NCBI GenBank assembly: GCA_934102255.1
Contig: CAKOSN010000011.1
Span: 1 to 49,046 of the forward strand
Direction of reading: 5' to 3'
Length of the DNA: 49,046 nucleotides
DNA from: an uncultured Bacilli bacterium
Lineage (GTDB): Bacteria; Bacillota_I; Bacilli_A; RF39; UBA660
The number at the start of each line of letters is the position of its first letter. The first letter of the stretch is position 1. Shown here in pieces: positions 16,126-25,117 of this stretch. The position numbers were made by a program, and so were the translations under genes. The notes under the pieces were generated by a model. It saw nothing but the letters and a program-made list of their open reading frames with translations, ran no database searches and was not told the origin of the DNA.

Positions 16126-17760
16126 CTACACTTCTTGAATTACTGCAATAATCATTGGCTTACATTCAGTTTCGTTATATAAATATTTACCTAGCTCTTC
16201 TCTAATTTCTGTCTTAATCTTAGTATATTCAACATATCTATCAGTAATATTTCTCGTAATAACATCTAAAGAAATATTCTTAATTTCATTTATCATATCT
16301 TTACTATCTTTTATATAAATAAATCCTCTCGTAGTAACTTCTGGTCCAACTAAAATTTCTCTAGTTTTCTTTGAAATAGTTGCTGATATTAACACAATGC
16401 CATTTTCACTTAACATCTGACGGTCTTTAATAACTAAATCACCAACATCATCATTACTCTTACCGTCTATTAAAACATCATTAATTTTAATATTTTTAAA
16501 GTTATCTTGTAAAACGCCATTATCTATTTCTACAATATCCCCATTTTGTTTTAAAAGAATATTACTATCAGGAATACCAAGACTACTAGCTAAATCCGCA
16601 TTATTTACCATATAACGATATTCACCCTTAACTGGCATATAATACTTAGGATTTAAAAGCTTAATCATTAGCATTAAATCTTCTTTCGAAGCATGATGTA
16701 GGATAGTCTTATTCTTAGGAATGGAAACTATCTCACAACCATGCATTGCTAAGTCATTCTCAATTTTTACCAATAACTTTTCATTTTCATCATATCTAGG
16801 TTCAGCAAACACAATCGTATCTGTCTCTTTTAAATGAATAAATTTATCATACCCATTTAATACTTTACTAATACAAGCATAAGGATTTTGCTTACTATCA
16901 GCCATTAATATAATAGCATCTTTATCATCAATATTTGATAAATCACCAAGTAATCCTTCTTGAATTTCTAAGTATTTTTCTTTTACAGACATATCAATTA
17001 GATTTTGTAATTGTTTACCCATAACTATAATTTTACGATGTGTATTTTTAGCCGCATCAAATATTTCTTGAATTGTATAAAGATGGGTTGGCAATACTAG
17101 GAACATTAAACGGTTTTTAGTATGACTAATAGCTTCCTTAAATACTCCAACTAAACGATGATTAGGGGAAGTATGTCCACTTCGTTCTGAAAATGATGAT
17201 TCTTGTAAAAGCGCTAAAACACCCTTTTTACCTACATAAGCAATCTTACCTAAATCCATATCATAAGCCCCACGCATTAATGGGTCAATAATAAAGTCCC
17301 CAGTATAACAAATAGCGCCGTCTCTTGTATTAATAACATACATTACAGCATCCGGTGTTGAATGCGATACACTAATAGGGAAAATACTTACATCCCTAAA
17401 GTTCAACTTCTTATGTGGTTCAATCTCAACAATGTTTTTAGGATTTAATCCGTCTGACTCTAAAACATACTTAGTAAACTTTGTACAATAAACCTTTAAA
17501 TTAGGAATCATTCTAACTAAATCATTTGTAGCACCCATATTTTCATAATGTCCATGCGTTAGAAATAATCCTTTAATCTTCTTTTTATTTTTAACTAAAT
17601 ATTCAAAATCCGGAATAATATAATCAATTCCATATAAATTTTCTGTTGCAAACTTTAACCCACAATCTAAAATAAAGATTGAGTTATCTACTTCGACAAC
17701 ATAGGTATTTTTACCTGTTTCACTAAGGCCACCTAGCCCCATAATTTTTATTTTACTCAT
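16126..17760 (-). CDS. RNase J-family protein with altered catalytic motif
   Basis: 544 aa, the usual RNase J length and order: metallo-beta-lactamase domain with inserted beta-CASP domain, then a C-terminal domain. The signature HxHxDH reads HGHYEN, so the D and last H that bind the second metal are missing. CYTGDFIID keeps the motif 4 aspartate, and HHASKEDL and MPVKGEYRYM match the beta-CASP motifs. In B. subtilis the J2 subunit also has a degenerate motif and works in a complex with J1. This gene is therefore probably a J2-like structural or weakly active partner in RNA decay and processing. Confidence 0.88.
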   Translation of the reverse strand: MSKIKIMGLGGLSETGKNTYVVEVDNSIFILDCGLKFATENLYGIDYIIPDFEYLVKNKKKIKGLFLTHGHYENMGATNDLVRMIPNLKVYCTKFTKYVLESDGLNPKNIVEIEPHKKLNFRDVSIFPISVSHSTPDAVMYVINTRDGAICYTGDFIIDPLMRGAYDMDLGKIAYVGKKGVLALLQESSFSERSGHTSPNHRLVGVFKEAISHTKNRLMFLVLPTHLYTIQEIFDAAKNTHRKIIVMGKQLQNLIDMSVKEKYLEIQEGLLGDLSNIDDKDAIILMADSKQNPYACISKVLNGYDKFIHLKETDTIVFAEPRYDENEKLLVKIENDLAMHGCEIVSIPKNKTILHHASKEDLMLMIKLLNPKYYMPVKGEYRYMVNNADLASSLGIPDSNILLKQNGDIVEIDNGVLQDNFKNIKINDVLIDGKSNDDVGDLVIKDRQMLSENGIVLISATISKKTREILVGPEVTTRGFIYIKDSKDMINEIKNISLDVITRNITDRYVEYTKIKTEIREELGKYLYNETECKPMIIAVIQEV

Positions 17761-17857
17761 ATAATATAATCAACTTCCTTTTTTGTTTAAATTTTAATTT
17801 TTAATAAAGGCACTACAAACAAAATACATTATATCAAAAAAACAGGTATATTCCAAC

Positions 17858-18703
17858 CTATTTTAATGATTTTTTAAAAGCATAACCAACCTGTTTTGGT
17901 AAGAAAAAAGTAAATGCTATATGCTTATATAACTTTAAAGCCCCATCATAAGAAAGAATTGGATAATTAAAATCACATAAATGTAAATTACCATTTTCTA
18001 ATGAATTAGCAAAGTCTAAATAACTTAAGCTCTTACCACTAGGTTTAAACGTATAATCATCTAATATCTTTATTTGTCTTAGCATATTAGGCGTATAATC
18101 ATAAGTATCATAATACTTGCTAACCTGTGTTATAGCATATTTTATTAAAAATATTTGTCCTAATGAATAATTTAGATATTCTTCCTTAGAATCATATAAG
18201 TTACTAAAACTATTAGTTCTAAATATCTTAATAAGTCTTTTAATAAATTCTTCTTCTGTTAAATTAGCCGCAATTTTACTAGCATTTATTAGTCTTTCTT
18301 TTAACTCTTTTCTCTTCCCACTATTATCACAGTTAATTTCTAATTTTTTTCTTAATAACTGATAATATTCTTTATAAGCTTTTCTTAGATTTTCTTCATT
18401 TATTTTAATATCATTTCTAATAATACTTGCAAATTCTTCTTTACTTTTTTCTGAAGACTTTTTATCTTTATCTAAAGCTTTTAAACTTTCTTCTAAACTA
18501 CGATGTAAAAATAATAAACCGTCGATAGCATTTCTCTTAGTTTTTAAGTCTCTTAAAATTTTCTTAAGCCTTTCATCATCAGTACCATCTTCTAGTCTTT
18601 GCAACTTATCTTGAAATTTTAAAATATCATTATTAGCTTTTAATATTAAGGCTTCATATTGCTGTTTTTCCCCATTAACCTTTTCTATTAATTGTTTTTT
18701 CAT
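17858..18703 (-). CDS. coiled-coil protein of unknown function
   Basis: 281 aa, no signal peptide. Residues 1-130 are strongly charged coiled coil (K, E and Q rich). Residues 150-281 form a globular part (NLTEEEFIKRLIKIFRT...YLNYSLGQIFLIKYAITQ...GKSLSYLDFANSLENGNLHLCDFNYP). I do not recognise the family. It stands alone between RNase J and the MATE fusion gene, with AAAAGGAAA upstream of its ATG. Confidence 0.65.
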   Translation of the reverse strand: MKKQLIEKVNGEKQQYEALILKANNDILKFQDKLQRLEDGTDDERLKKILRDLKTKRNAIDGLLFLHRSLEESLKALDKDKKSSEKSKEEFASIIRNDIKINEENLRKAYKEYYQLLRKKLEINCDNSGKRKELKERLINASKIAANLTEEEFIKRLIKIFRTNSFSNLYDSKEEYLNYSLGQIFLIKYAITQVSKYYDTYDYTPNMLRQIKILDDYTFKPSGKSLSYLDFANSLENGNLHLCDFNYPILSYDGALKLYKHIAFTFFLPKQVGYAFKKSLK

Positions 18704-18801
18704 AAATTTATTTCCTTTTTGTTTGTAAAGATATAATAATCTTTTATTTCTTTAAAGTCAACTAAATTCAATTTTAAAAGGAAGATTGCTCTTCCCCTTT
18801 C

Positions 18802-20772
18802 TTAATTATTTTTAACTATATTACTAATAATATCAGCCGTTTTTTCGACGCCAAATTTACTTACATCTAAAACTAAATCATAGTTATTATAGTCATCTAA
18901 TGTAGTATTAGTATAGTATTTATAATGTTTTTTACGTTCCTTATTTACTTTATTAATAGCATTTAAAGCCTTTTCTTTATCTATATTATAATACTTAGTA
19001 ACACGATTTATTTTATCATCTAAACTACTATATAAATAAACTTTTAAAACATCTTTTTTATCTTTTAATATATAATTACCACAACGACCTACAATAACAC
19101 AAGAACCTTTCTTATATAATTTTTCAATTACTTTAGTTGTAGCTATATAAAGTAGGTCATCAGTTGTTTGTGGTCCTTCTAAAGTTTGTTCATTTTTCTT
19201 AACATATTCGGTAGCTAAACCACTTTCTTTAGCACTCAAGGTAATAAGATTTTTATCATAAAAAGGTATACCTAAATTCTTAGCAAGCAACTCTCCAACA
19301 TATCTTCCACCTGAACCATATTCACGTGAAATAGTAACAACAATTTTTTTACCCTTATAAGTTTCAGGAATAACAGTATCGTTTTCCACTTTGTCTTTCT
19401 TACTATAAGTACCAAGTTTTTTATACTCACCTATAAAGATAATACCAGCTATAACAAAAGTTATACTATCCGCTAGACATCCTGCATATAAAATACCATT
19501 TAAACCTAAATTAAAGGCCATACTAAGTAAAAGCGCAAGTGGTATAAATAAAATAATTTGTCTAATAAATGATACCGCTGTTGCTTTAACAACATTTCCT
19601 AAGGATTGAACAACGATTGAAGTAGTCATTTCCATAGCGTTAAGTGCACATACTAACAAGAAACTATGACACATAAGTTTAGCAAATTCCATAAATAAAG
19701 TATAACTTGCATCTTCACTACTTATAAATATACCGGCAATTTTTTCTGGAAATAAAATGAATATTAAATTGAAAATAATTCCTACAACAAAGTTAATTGT
19801 TAATACTTTTCTTAAAGTTTCTTTAACACGGTCTAAATTACCAGCGCCATAATTAAAGCCAATAATAGGTTGAGCGCCAATACTAACTCCTAAAACAAAG
19901 GAAATATATAAACTATTTATTTTAGAAATAACACCGTAAACTGATAATGGAATATCAGCACCATATTTACTCATTGCTCCAAACTTAGTCATCATATTAT
20001 TCATGAAAACAAATAAGACTAAAATAGTTGCTTGTGTAATGAAACTAGAAAGGCCTAAAGACAATGTTCTTAAGATACTCTTATTAATCTTAAAGTCTTC
20101 TTTTTCTAATTTAACACTCTTAATTTTTGGTAAGTAGCATAAAGCAATAATAAATGATATAACTTGACCAATAACAGTAGCAAGGCCACCACCGAAAACA
20201 CCCATATTAAAACCGAAGATAAATACTGGGTCCAAAATAATATTAATAATAGCTCCTACTACTAACATAATCATGGAATATCTAGGATTACCGTCCGCTC
20301 TGATGATACTTGATAATACAGAATAAATTATCATAAATGGTGCACCCACTAAAATAATTTTTCCATAGCTTAAAGCATAGTTATAAACATTTTCTGTACA
20401 ACCAAACATATAAACTAATTTTGGTAAGAAAATATAAGCTAAAACAGCAAATAAAATAGAAATAATGAAAGTCAAGGTAATTGATGAACCAATCGATGCT
20501 CTTGCCTCACTTTCCTTTTTCTCACCTAGTTTTAATGAAAGATTAGCCGCAGCACCATTACCAATAAGACCAGCAATCGCATTAGCTAAAATAACTAAAG
20601 GAAATATAACATTAGTAGCAGCATTACCTAAAGTTCCTACTCCCTTTCCAATAAATATTTGGTCAACAATATTATAAACTGAATTAATAAGCATTGAAAT
20701 AACACAAGGAATAGCAAAGCTTATAAGTAGTTTATTAATCTTATCGCGACCTAAATCAAATTCTTTTTTCAT
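18802..20772 (-). CDS. MATE transporter fused to cytidylate kinase-like domain
   Basis: 656 aa from ATG at 20772, with AAAGGG 9 nt upstream; an in-frame TTG at 20790 is less likely. Residues about 1-450 are a complete 12-TM MATE exporter (INSVYNIVDQIFIGKGVG, second half PIIGFNYGAGN). After a short charged linker (about 455-468), residues 469-656 are a cytidylate-kinase-like P-loop domain (VVTISREYGSGGRYVGELLAKNL, PFYDKNLI, VGRCGNYIL). MATE proteins export cations or drugs by Na+/H+ exchange. What the cytosolic nucleotide-binding domain does in this fusion is unknown; regulation or phosphorylation of a substrate is possible. Confidence 0.9.
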   Translation of the reverse strand: MKKEFDLGRDKINKLLISFAIPCVISMLINSVYNIVDQIFIGKGVGTLGNAATNVIFPLVILANAIAGLIGNGAAANLSLKLGEKKESEARASIGSSITLTFIISILFAVLAYIFLPKLVYMFGCTENVYNYALSYGKIILVGAPFMIIYSVLSSIIRADGNPRYSMIMLVVGAIINIILDPVFIFGFNMGVFGGGLATVIGQVISFIIALCYLPKIKSVKLEKEDFKINKSILRTLSLGLSSFITQATILVLFVFMNNMMTKFGAMSKYGADIPLSVYGVISKINSLYISFVLGVSIGAQPIIGFNYGAGNLDRVKETLRKVLTINFVVGIIFNLIFILFPEKIAGIFISSEDASYTLFMEFAKLMCHSFLLVCALNAMEMTTSIVVQSLGNVVKATAVSFIRQIILFIPLALLLSMAFNLGLNGILYAGCLADSITFVIAGIIFIGEYKKLGTYSKKDKVENDTVIPETYKGKKIVVTISREYGSGGRYVGELLAKNLGIPFYDKNLITLSAKESGLATEYVKKNEQTLEGPQTTDDLLYIATTKVIEKLYKKGSCVIVGRCGNYILKDKKDVLKVYLYSSLDDKINRVTKYYNIDKEKALNAINKVNKERKKHYKYYTNTTLDDYNNYDLVLDVSKFGVEKTADIISNIVKNN

Positions 20773-20795
20773 ATAAATAAACCCTTTCAAACCAA

Positions 20796-20819
20796 GAAAA
20801 AAACGCCTAAGTTAAGCGT
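20796..20819 (-). terminator. terminator after the thioredoxin-like gene
   Basis: ACGCCTAAGTTAAGCGT forms a 7-bp stem followed, on the minus strand, by a T-run (20796-20803). Confidence 0.65.
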
Positions 20820-20920
20820 AATCTTCCATCGGCAATATGAATTGTAACATAAATAATTTTTTTATGTAAGTAAAACTTTTAACTTTTTCCTAAATTTTTT
20901 CTTACTCTAATTATTTAATA

Positions 20921-21502
20921 TTAGCCGATATATTTTTTCAAGAATGTTTGTAGATTATCTTTAGAATATGAACCAACTATTGCATCAACAGCCTCACCAT
21001 TCTTAACTACAATTACCATTGGTGTATAACCATAGAATTCTGAAATTTTACCAGTTTGACTTTCACCATTAATACTTTGAGTAATTTCTTTAGATAATAA
21101 TTCCCCAAACTTTTTAAAATCATCACTAGTTGTATCAACAGTTGTAATATCTAAATAATCAGTTGTAAAATTCATTTCTTTTTGAGTTGCTTGTAAATTT
21201 GGTAAGAAGGCAACACAAGCACTACAAGTACTTCTGCCTAAATAAAGAATATGAGTTTCCTTATTACTTGTTCCTAAGAATTTTAAAATATCACTAACAC
21301 TAACAGCATTAAACATTGATACATCATAATCACTAGTTGATGAGCCATTATTTGTAGTTGTTGAACTGTTATTATTAGTTGTACCTTTCGTATTGCTATA
21401 ATTTACTAAACCAATTAATAAACTCATTATAGAGATTACTAACACTACAATTAACATAGTATAAATTTTCTTTAAATATTCTTCTGTATTCATTTTTTCC
21501 AC
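20921..21502 (-). CDS. membrane-anchored thioredoxin-like protein
   Basis: 193 aa, AGGAGTGG upstream of the ATG. One TM segment (about 12-34), a Ser/Thr/Asn-rich spacer (about 35-60), then a thioredoxin fold with the active-site pair in STCSACVAFLP (CxxC) and a cis-Pro-containing YGYTPMVIVVKNGE. It probably faces outside, as a thiol-disulfide protein or bacteriocin-accessory-type factor. The surface proteins in this window carry paired cysteines and are plausible but unproven clients. Confidence 0.8.
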   Translation of the reverse strand: MEKMNTEEYLKKIYTMLIVVLVISIMSLLIGLVNYSNTKGTTNNNSSTTTNNGSSTSDYDVSMFNAVSVSDILKFLGTSNKETHILYLGRSTCSACVAFLPNLQATQKEMNFTTDYLDITTVDTTSDDFKKFGELLSKEITQSINGESQTGKISEFYGYTPMVIVVKNGEAVDAIVGSYSKDNLQTFLKKYIG

Positions 21503-21562
21503 TCCTTCGTCCTTATTATATCGAAAAACTACTATAAAAGTAAATATTTTCTTAAAAAATGC

Positions 21563-21591
21563 TTGTCAAAGTCCAATTTATGCGATATACT
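21563..21591 (+). promoter_or_regulatory. tRNA-Leu promoter
   Basis: TTGTCA, 17-nt spacer, TATACT, ending about 30 bp before the tRNA. Confidence 0.75.
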
Positions 21592-21622
21592 AAAAAAGTC
21601 TTATGAAAAAGAAGACGGTGTT

Positions 21623-21711
21623 GCCCAAGTGGCGGAATAGGTAGACGCACAGGACTTAAAATCCTGCGAGATTTAACCCTCGTGCCGGTTCAAGTCCGGC
21701 CTTGGGCACCA
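21623..21711 (+). tRNA. tRNA-Leu (anticodon TAA)
   Basis: 89 nt including encoded CCA. Acceptor stem GCCCAAG/CTTGGGC, D-loop with AGGTAGACGC, anticodon loop of GGACTTAAAATCC, a long variable arm typical of type II tRNAs (TGCGAGATTTAACCCTCG), and T-arm GCCGGTTCAAGTCCGGC. Discriminator A. Confidence 0.96.
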
Positions 21712-21724
21712 TTTTTGAATTATC

Positions 21725-21746
21725 CCCCGTATTTACGGGGTTTTTA
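21725..21746 (+). terminator. tRNA-Leu terminator
   Basis: CCCCGTA-TT-TACGGGG followed by TTTTTATTT. Confidence 0.85.
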
Positions 21747-21805
21747 TTTATCTGCTTTTAGGTTTGCCGGGTATTCTTACGATTTAAAAACAGAAACTTT
21801 AATTT

Positions 21806-21931
21806 TTATTTATAGTTTTTATCAATTACATCTATTGCCTTAGCTTCGTCTTTTGGCATTAAATGAGAGTATACATCTAAGGTCATTGATAAATCTTTAT
21901 GACATAGTCCCCCATTTATTGCTGTTAATGG
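21806..21931 (-). pseudogene. C-terminal remnant of a phage/element integrase
   Basis: The minus-strand frame ending at 21806 reads GGLCHKDLSMTLDVYSHLMPKDEAKAI..., the C-terminal box of tyrosine integrases. It retains the histidine and the tyrosine nucleophile (DVYSH), but the usual LGH is LCH. An in-frame TGA precedes it, and no N-terminal part remains. It lies within 100 bp of the 3' end of tRNA-Leu, the classic integration target, so it is probably the scar of a lost genomic island or prophage. Confidence 0.82.
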
Positions 21932-21960
21932 TCATTAACAATATTTTGTACATTAAGTTC

Positions 21961-21998
21961 AAAAACCACTAAAATCATTAAGATTTTAGTGGTTTTTT
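21961..21998. terminator. bidirectional terminator
   Basis: CCACTAAAATC-ATTAA-GATTTTAGTGG (21966-21992) flanked by A5 and T6. It serves the minus-strand Rpn-type gene fragments and insulates the tRNA/integrase scar. Confidence 0.85.
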
Positions 21999-22036
21999 GT
22001 GTAATAATTACTTTAAATATTTTTTAAAATAAATTT

Positions 22037-22203
22037 TTATCCAATAGAGACATAGTCCTTCTGAATCTTTTCTACCTCATCAATAGGCATATTTACTGCT
22101 ACTGCAATTTGCTTAACAGGTATTTTCATATCAGTTAAATCTTCATAATCGCCAGCAAGCTCTCTTGAATACTTTGTACTATTAGAAGTAAGTAATTTCA
22201 AAC
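22037..22203 (-). pseudogene. duplicated 3' end of an Rpn-type nuclease gene
   Basis: The reading frame LLTSNSTKYSRELAGDYEDL...VAVNMPIDEVEKIQKDY closely matches two separate stretches of the adjacent complete gene (LLTSNSIKYSRELAGDYEDL and VDMPIDEVEKIQKEY), with the sequence between them deleted. It is the truncated tail of a paralogue left by tandem duplication and deletion. No start is visible. Confidence 0.8.
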
Positions 22204-22207
22204 ATCA

Positions 22208-23128
22208 TTATGCAACAGTAACGTACTCTTTTTGAATTTTTTCTACTTCATCAATAGGCATATCAACAAGCTTAGATACTTGTTCCAAAGTTAAGCCAAG
22301 ATTGATTGAATTTTTGATTGTTTCTTTTTTAGAGGCAAGTTCGCCCTCAAGTTTTCCTGTGGCTATTCCTTCGCTTCGTGCGATATTAACATCAAGATTT
22401 TTTAGTCTTTGTTCTTCTTCCTCTTTATTAACATACATTAATTCTTCTTCAATGCTAGAAAATTTTTCCATAAAATCGACCACCTCATTTAAATCTTCAT
22501 AATCACCAGCAAGCTCTCTTGAATACTTTATACTATTAGAAGTAAGTAATTTCAAGGCTCGCATTTGCCAGTCACTTATGTCTTCATTATACGGATTCTC
22601 ATCTAATTTATCAAGAGCAATTCTGATAGTTTTTCCCGTATAAGGATGTTTGATTTTTAAATCTTCTTCCTGCGTTACAAAACGATTAACTATTTTTTTA
22701 TTAAAGGGAAGACTACAATTATCAAAATTTATTTGTATAAATTCGATTGGCACATAGTCCTCCCCAGTTGTCTGTTTACTTAAAACTAAACGATATCCAT
22801 AAAGAACATTTTTCATTACTGATGAAGGACTATCATAATTATTAGCTTCTAAATTAATATACAAGTTATCTGATACTTGCAATAGTAAATCTAAGATATT
22901 TACTTTGTTTTTATAAATTTCTTGTGGTAACTCCGTATCAATAAAGTAAGAATCTTGAATTAACTTATAATCAATATTAAGAAAATAAGAAATAATTTTA
23001 TCAATATATATTCTAATAGTTTTACATACTGCCTTAAAAGGACGGTCTTTAATAATTTGAATTTGATAATCTGGATTCTCCTTTTTATATTTTACATAAT
23101 CCATTATTTTGTCATTTTTTAAATACAT
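22208..23128 (-). CDS. Rpn/PD-(D/E)XK nuclease-family protein
   Basis: 306 aa from ATG at 23128, with AAGGA 9 nt upstream; the in-frame TTG at 23158 is less likely. The N-terminal part (about 15-130) includes DRPFKAVC, NILDLLLQVSDNLYINLEAN and the following VLYGYRL, consistent with the D...ExN active site of recombination-promoting nucleases annotated as PD-(D/E)XK family transposases. The C-terminus has a charged helix and the repeat-like IDEVEKIQKEY. These proteins nick DNA and promote RecA-independent recombination in E. coli; that role is inherited from the family. No transposon ends were found. Confidence 0.8.
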   Translation of the reverse strand: MYLKNDKIMDYVKYKKENPDYQIQIIKDRPFKAVCKTIRIYIDKIISYFLNIDYKLIQDSYFIDTELPQEIYKNKVNILDLLLQVSDNLYINLEANNYDSPSSVMKNVLYGYRLVLSKQTTGEDYVPIEFIQINFDNCSLPFNKKIVNRFVTQEEDLKIKHPYTGKTIRIALDKLDENPYNEDISDWQMRALKLLTSNSIKYSRELAGDYEDLNEVVDFMEKFSSIEEELMYVNKEEEEQRLKNLDVNIARSEGIATGKLEGELASKKETIKNSINLGLTLEQVSKLVDMPIDEVEKIQKEYVTVA

Positions 23129-23281
23129 GCTGCTTTTTCCTTTTCTAAGAAGTTCCAATGTAGCGCGCCTAATTAGTCCTTCTATATATACTTATTACCG
23201 ACTAAAAGCGTTTTTCCTTCAAAAATTGACAATTTTTTCTAAAATTCTTTTATTTTCTTACTTTTTTCTATAATTATTTGC

Positions 23282-24487
23282 TTAAAATAAATCTATAACA
23301 TCATAATAACTTGTCTTTATTGGTTCACCTACTTCTTTTATAGGCACTAAAGTTCCTTCAGTATTATATTCTATAAATGTATCTAAATATTTATCACACC
23401 ATTCCTTATTAGGTTCATTCCCCTCCCCAAACATTAAAGTCAAATTAATCAACGATGAATTTTTAAAAGAAAATTCAGTCCAAGAATATGATTCTAAATA
23501 CACCTGTTCTGCATTAATATTAGCTGTAAAAATACTGGTATATCTTCCGATTTTATCTAATGATGAAATAACATTGAGACGAGGCCAGATATTGTTATTA
23601 TCATAATATGTATATCTTGTTATCTCAACAGGATTTCCGGTTTTAGTATCAAATCTTTTCAACATATTTAAAATATTTATACTATAAAAATATTTATTTA
23701 AAGGAACAAAGTTATTTTTACTTACCATTATTCTAAGAGAACTATCACTTTCAGAGCCATCCAAACCGTCTGTCGACGCAATGTATGTTAAATCATCATT
23801 TTTAATTAGTTTATAACCATTTGATGAGTATGGATTACTTAGATTATTTAACTTCACATAATATTTTCGACACTCGCCACTATCTATTAAATCACCACCA
23901 CGATTTTGGCAAACTTTATTTATCTCATCTTCGGTTACAGGACTTGATACAACCACTATTTTGCCTACCCATTTATCCGTTCCGTCATTTTTTATATCAT
24001 CTACTGTTGTATCATAATCTATCCACAGTCTTAAATCGAAAGTTACTGAGCCTCCTACTGGAAGGTAACCTGATTTTAAAATGTTAGCTACTTTACTATT
24101 TTTTAAAGAAACTTCTGCTGTTTCATAATTACTTATAGTTTTTGAATTTTCATTATTTAAAGACGCTTTCATAAACTTAGTATCAATATTACTACTACTT
24201 AACGTTTCCAAATTAATTTTATAATATGCATTTATATCACAGTTGTTAGTAATTTTAAAAGTATATGGCTCTAACTTACTACCAACTTCATCACTTATAG
24301 GATATTGTTTTTCTAAATTAATTGCTTCACTCTCACTACTATAAGTTATGTCAAAACAACTAGTCATTGCCGTATTTATCTTATCCTCACTAACACTTAT
24401 ATTCCATAACGAATAAGAAACACCTATTCCTAAAAATAAAATAAGCAATAAACACACACAAATACTTACTAATAATCTCTTTTTCAT
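23282..24487 (-). CDS. surface protein with TasA/camelysin-like N-domain
   Basis: 401 aa from ATG at 24487; an in-frame TTG at 24505 is less likely. Signal or anchor segment at residues about 5-25, then the conserved domain of about 150 aa: SYSLWNISVSEDKIN...CFDITY...NLEKQYPISDEVGSKLEPYTFKITNNCDINAYYKINLE...RLWIDYDTT. The C-terminal half (about 210-401) is not recognised and seems beta-rich, with LINLTLMFGEGNEPNKEWCDKYLDTF typical of phage-like or discoidin-like carbohydrate domains. No inverted cassette precedes it; instead a divergent double-HTH regulator lies 111 bp upstream, mirroring the locus at 44724-46694. Confidence 0.8.
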   Translation of the reverse strand: MKKRLLVSICVCLLLILFLGIGVSYSLWNISVSEDKINTAMTSCFDITYSSESEAINLEKQYPISDEVGSKLEPYTFKITNNCDINAYYKINLETLSSSNIDTKFMKASLNNENSKTISNYETAEVSLKNSKVANILKSGYLPVGGSVTFDLRLWIDYDTTVDDIKNDGTDKWVGKIVVVSSPVTEDEINKVCQNRGGDLIDSGECRKYYVKLNNLSNPYSSNGYKLIKNDDLTYIASTDGLDGSESDSSLRIMVSKNNFVPLNKYFYSINILNMLKRFDTKTGNPVEITRYTYYDNNNIWPRLNVISSLDKIGRYTSIFTANINAEQVYLESYSWTEFSFKNSSLINLTLMFGEGNEPNKEWCDKYLDTFIEYNTEGTLVPIKEVGEPIKTSYYDVIDLF

Positions 24488-24556
24488 ACCAGCACCTACT
24501 ATCAATATAATTCTAGCATATTCTTGTGCGTATTAAAAGAACTTTTAAAGAATAAA

Positions 24557-24588
24557 CTTACTTAAATGGGAAAATACTTTTAAGTAAG
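24557..24588. promoter_or_regulatory. palindrome upstream of the double-HTH regulator
   Basis: CTTACTTAAA-12 nt-TTTAAGTAAG, a perfect 10-bp inverted repeat just before the ribosome site AGGTGA. It is a candidate operator for autoregulation and control of the divergent surface gene, or an mRNA leader hairpin. Confidence 0.6.
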
Positions 24589-24598
24589 GTGATAAAAG

Positions 24599-25072
24599 AT
24601 GAATAATAACCACAATAATTTAGAAACATTAAGAGAACTAAACAACTTAAAAGCCAAAGACATTGCTGAAAAACTAGGTGTTTATAAATCAGTCTATAGT
24701 GAATGGGAAAATAATAAAACACCAATTCCTACTAAAAGACTTATTGAACTTGCAAATATTTATCAAATTAATATTGATTATTTATTAAATTTAACTGCTA
24801 AAAAAATAATCATTCCTGAAAGTCATACCATTAACTTAAATGAAATTGGTACCCGTCTTAAAAATATTAGAACTTCTCTAAATCTTTCACTTCGCGATTT
24901 AGGCAAGAAACTTAACTGCTCCTTCTCGGCTTTTGCAGCCTATGAACGCGGTGAAAAACTAATAAACAGTGAAATACTTGTAAGTTTTGCTATCCTTAGT
25001 AATCATTCAATCGATTATATTTTAGGACGTACTCCCACTAAAAATCTCCTAATAGATAAGAAAAAACGTTAA
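24599..25072 (+). CDS. tandem HTH_XRE regulator
   Basis: 157 aa with two complete XRE helix-turn-helix domains: residues about 8-65 (LRELNNLKAKDIAEKLGVYKSVYSEWENNKTPIPTKRL) and about 85-145 (LKNIRTSLNLSLRDLGKKLNCSFSAFAAYERGEKLI). No sensor domain is seen. AGGTGA precedes the ATG. It is divergent from the surface gene at 23282-24487, so it probably controls that gene. A homologue with the same neighbour type is at 46254-46694. Confidence 0.85.
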   Translation: MNNNHNNLETLRELNNLKAKDIAEKLGVYKSVYSEWENNKTPIPTKRLIELANIYQINIDYLLNLTAKKIIIPESHTINLNEIGTRLKNIRTSLNLSLRDLGKKLNCSFSAFAAYERGEKLINSEILVSFAILSNHSIDYILGRTPTKNLLIDKKKR

Positions 25073-25117
25073 AGAACATTTTCTAAAAATACTCTCTAAC
25101 GCCTTTTTTACTTACTA

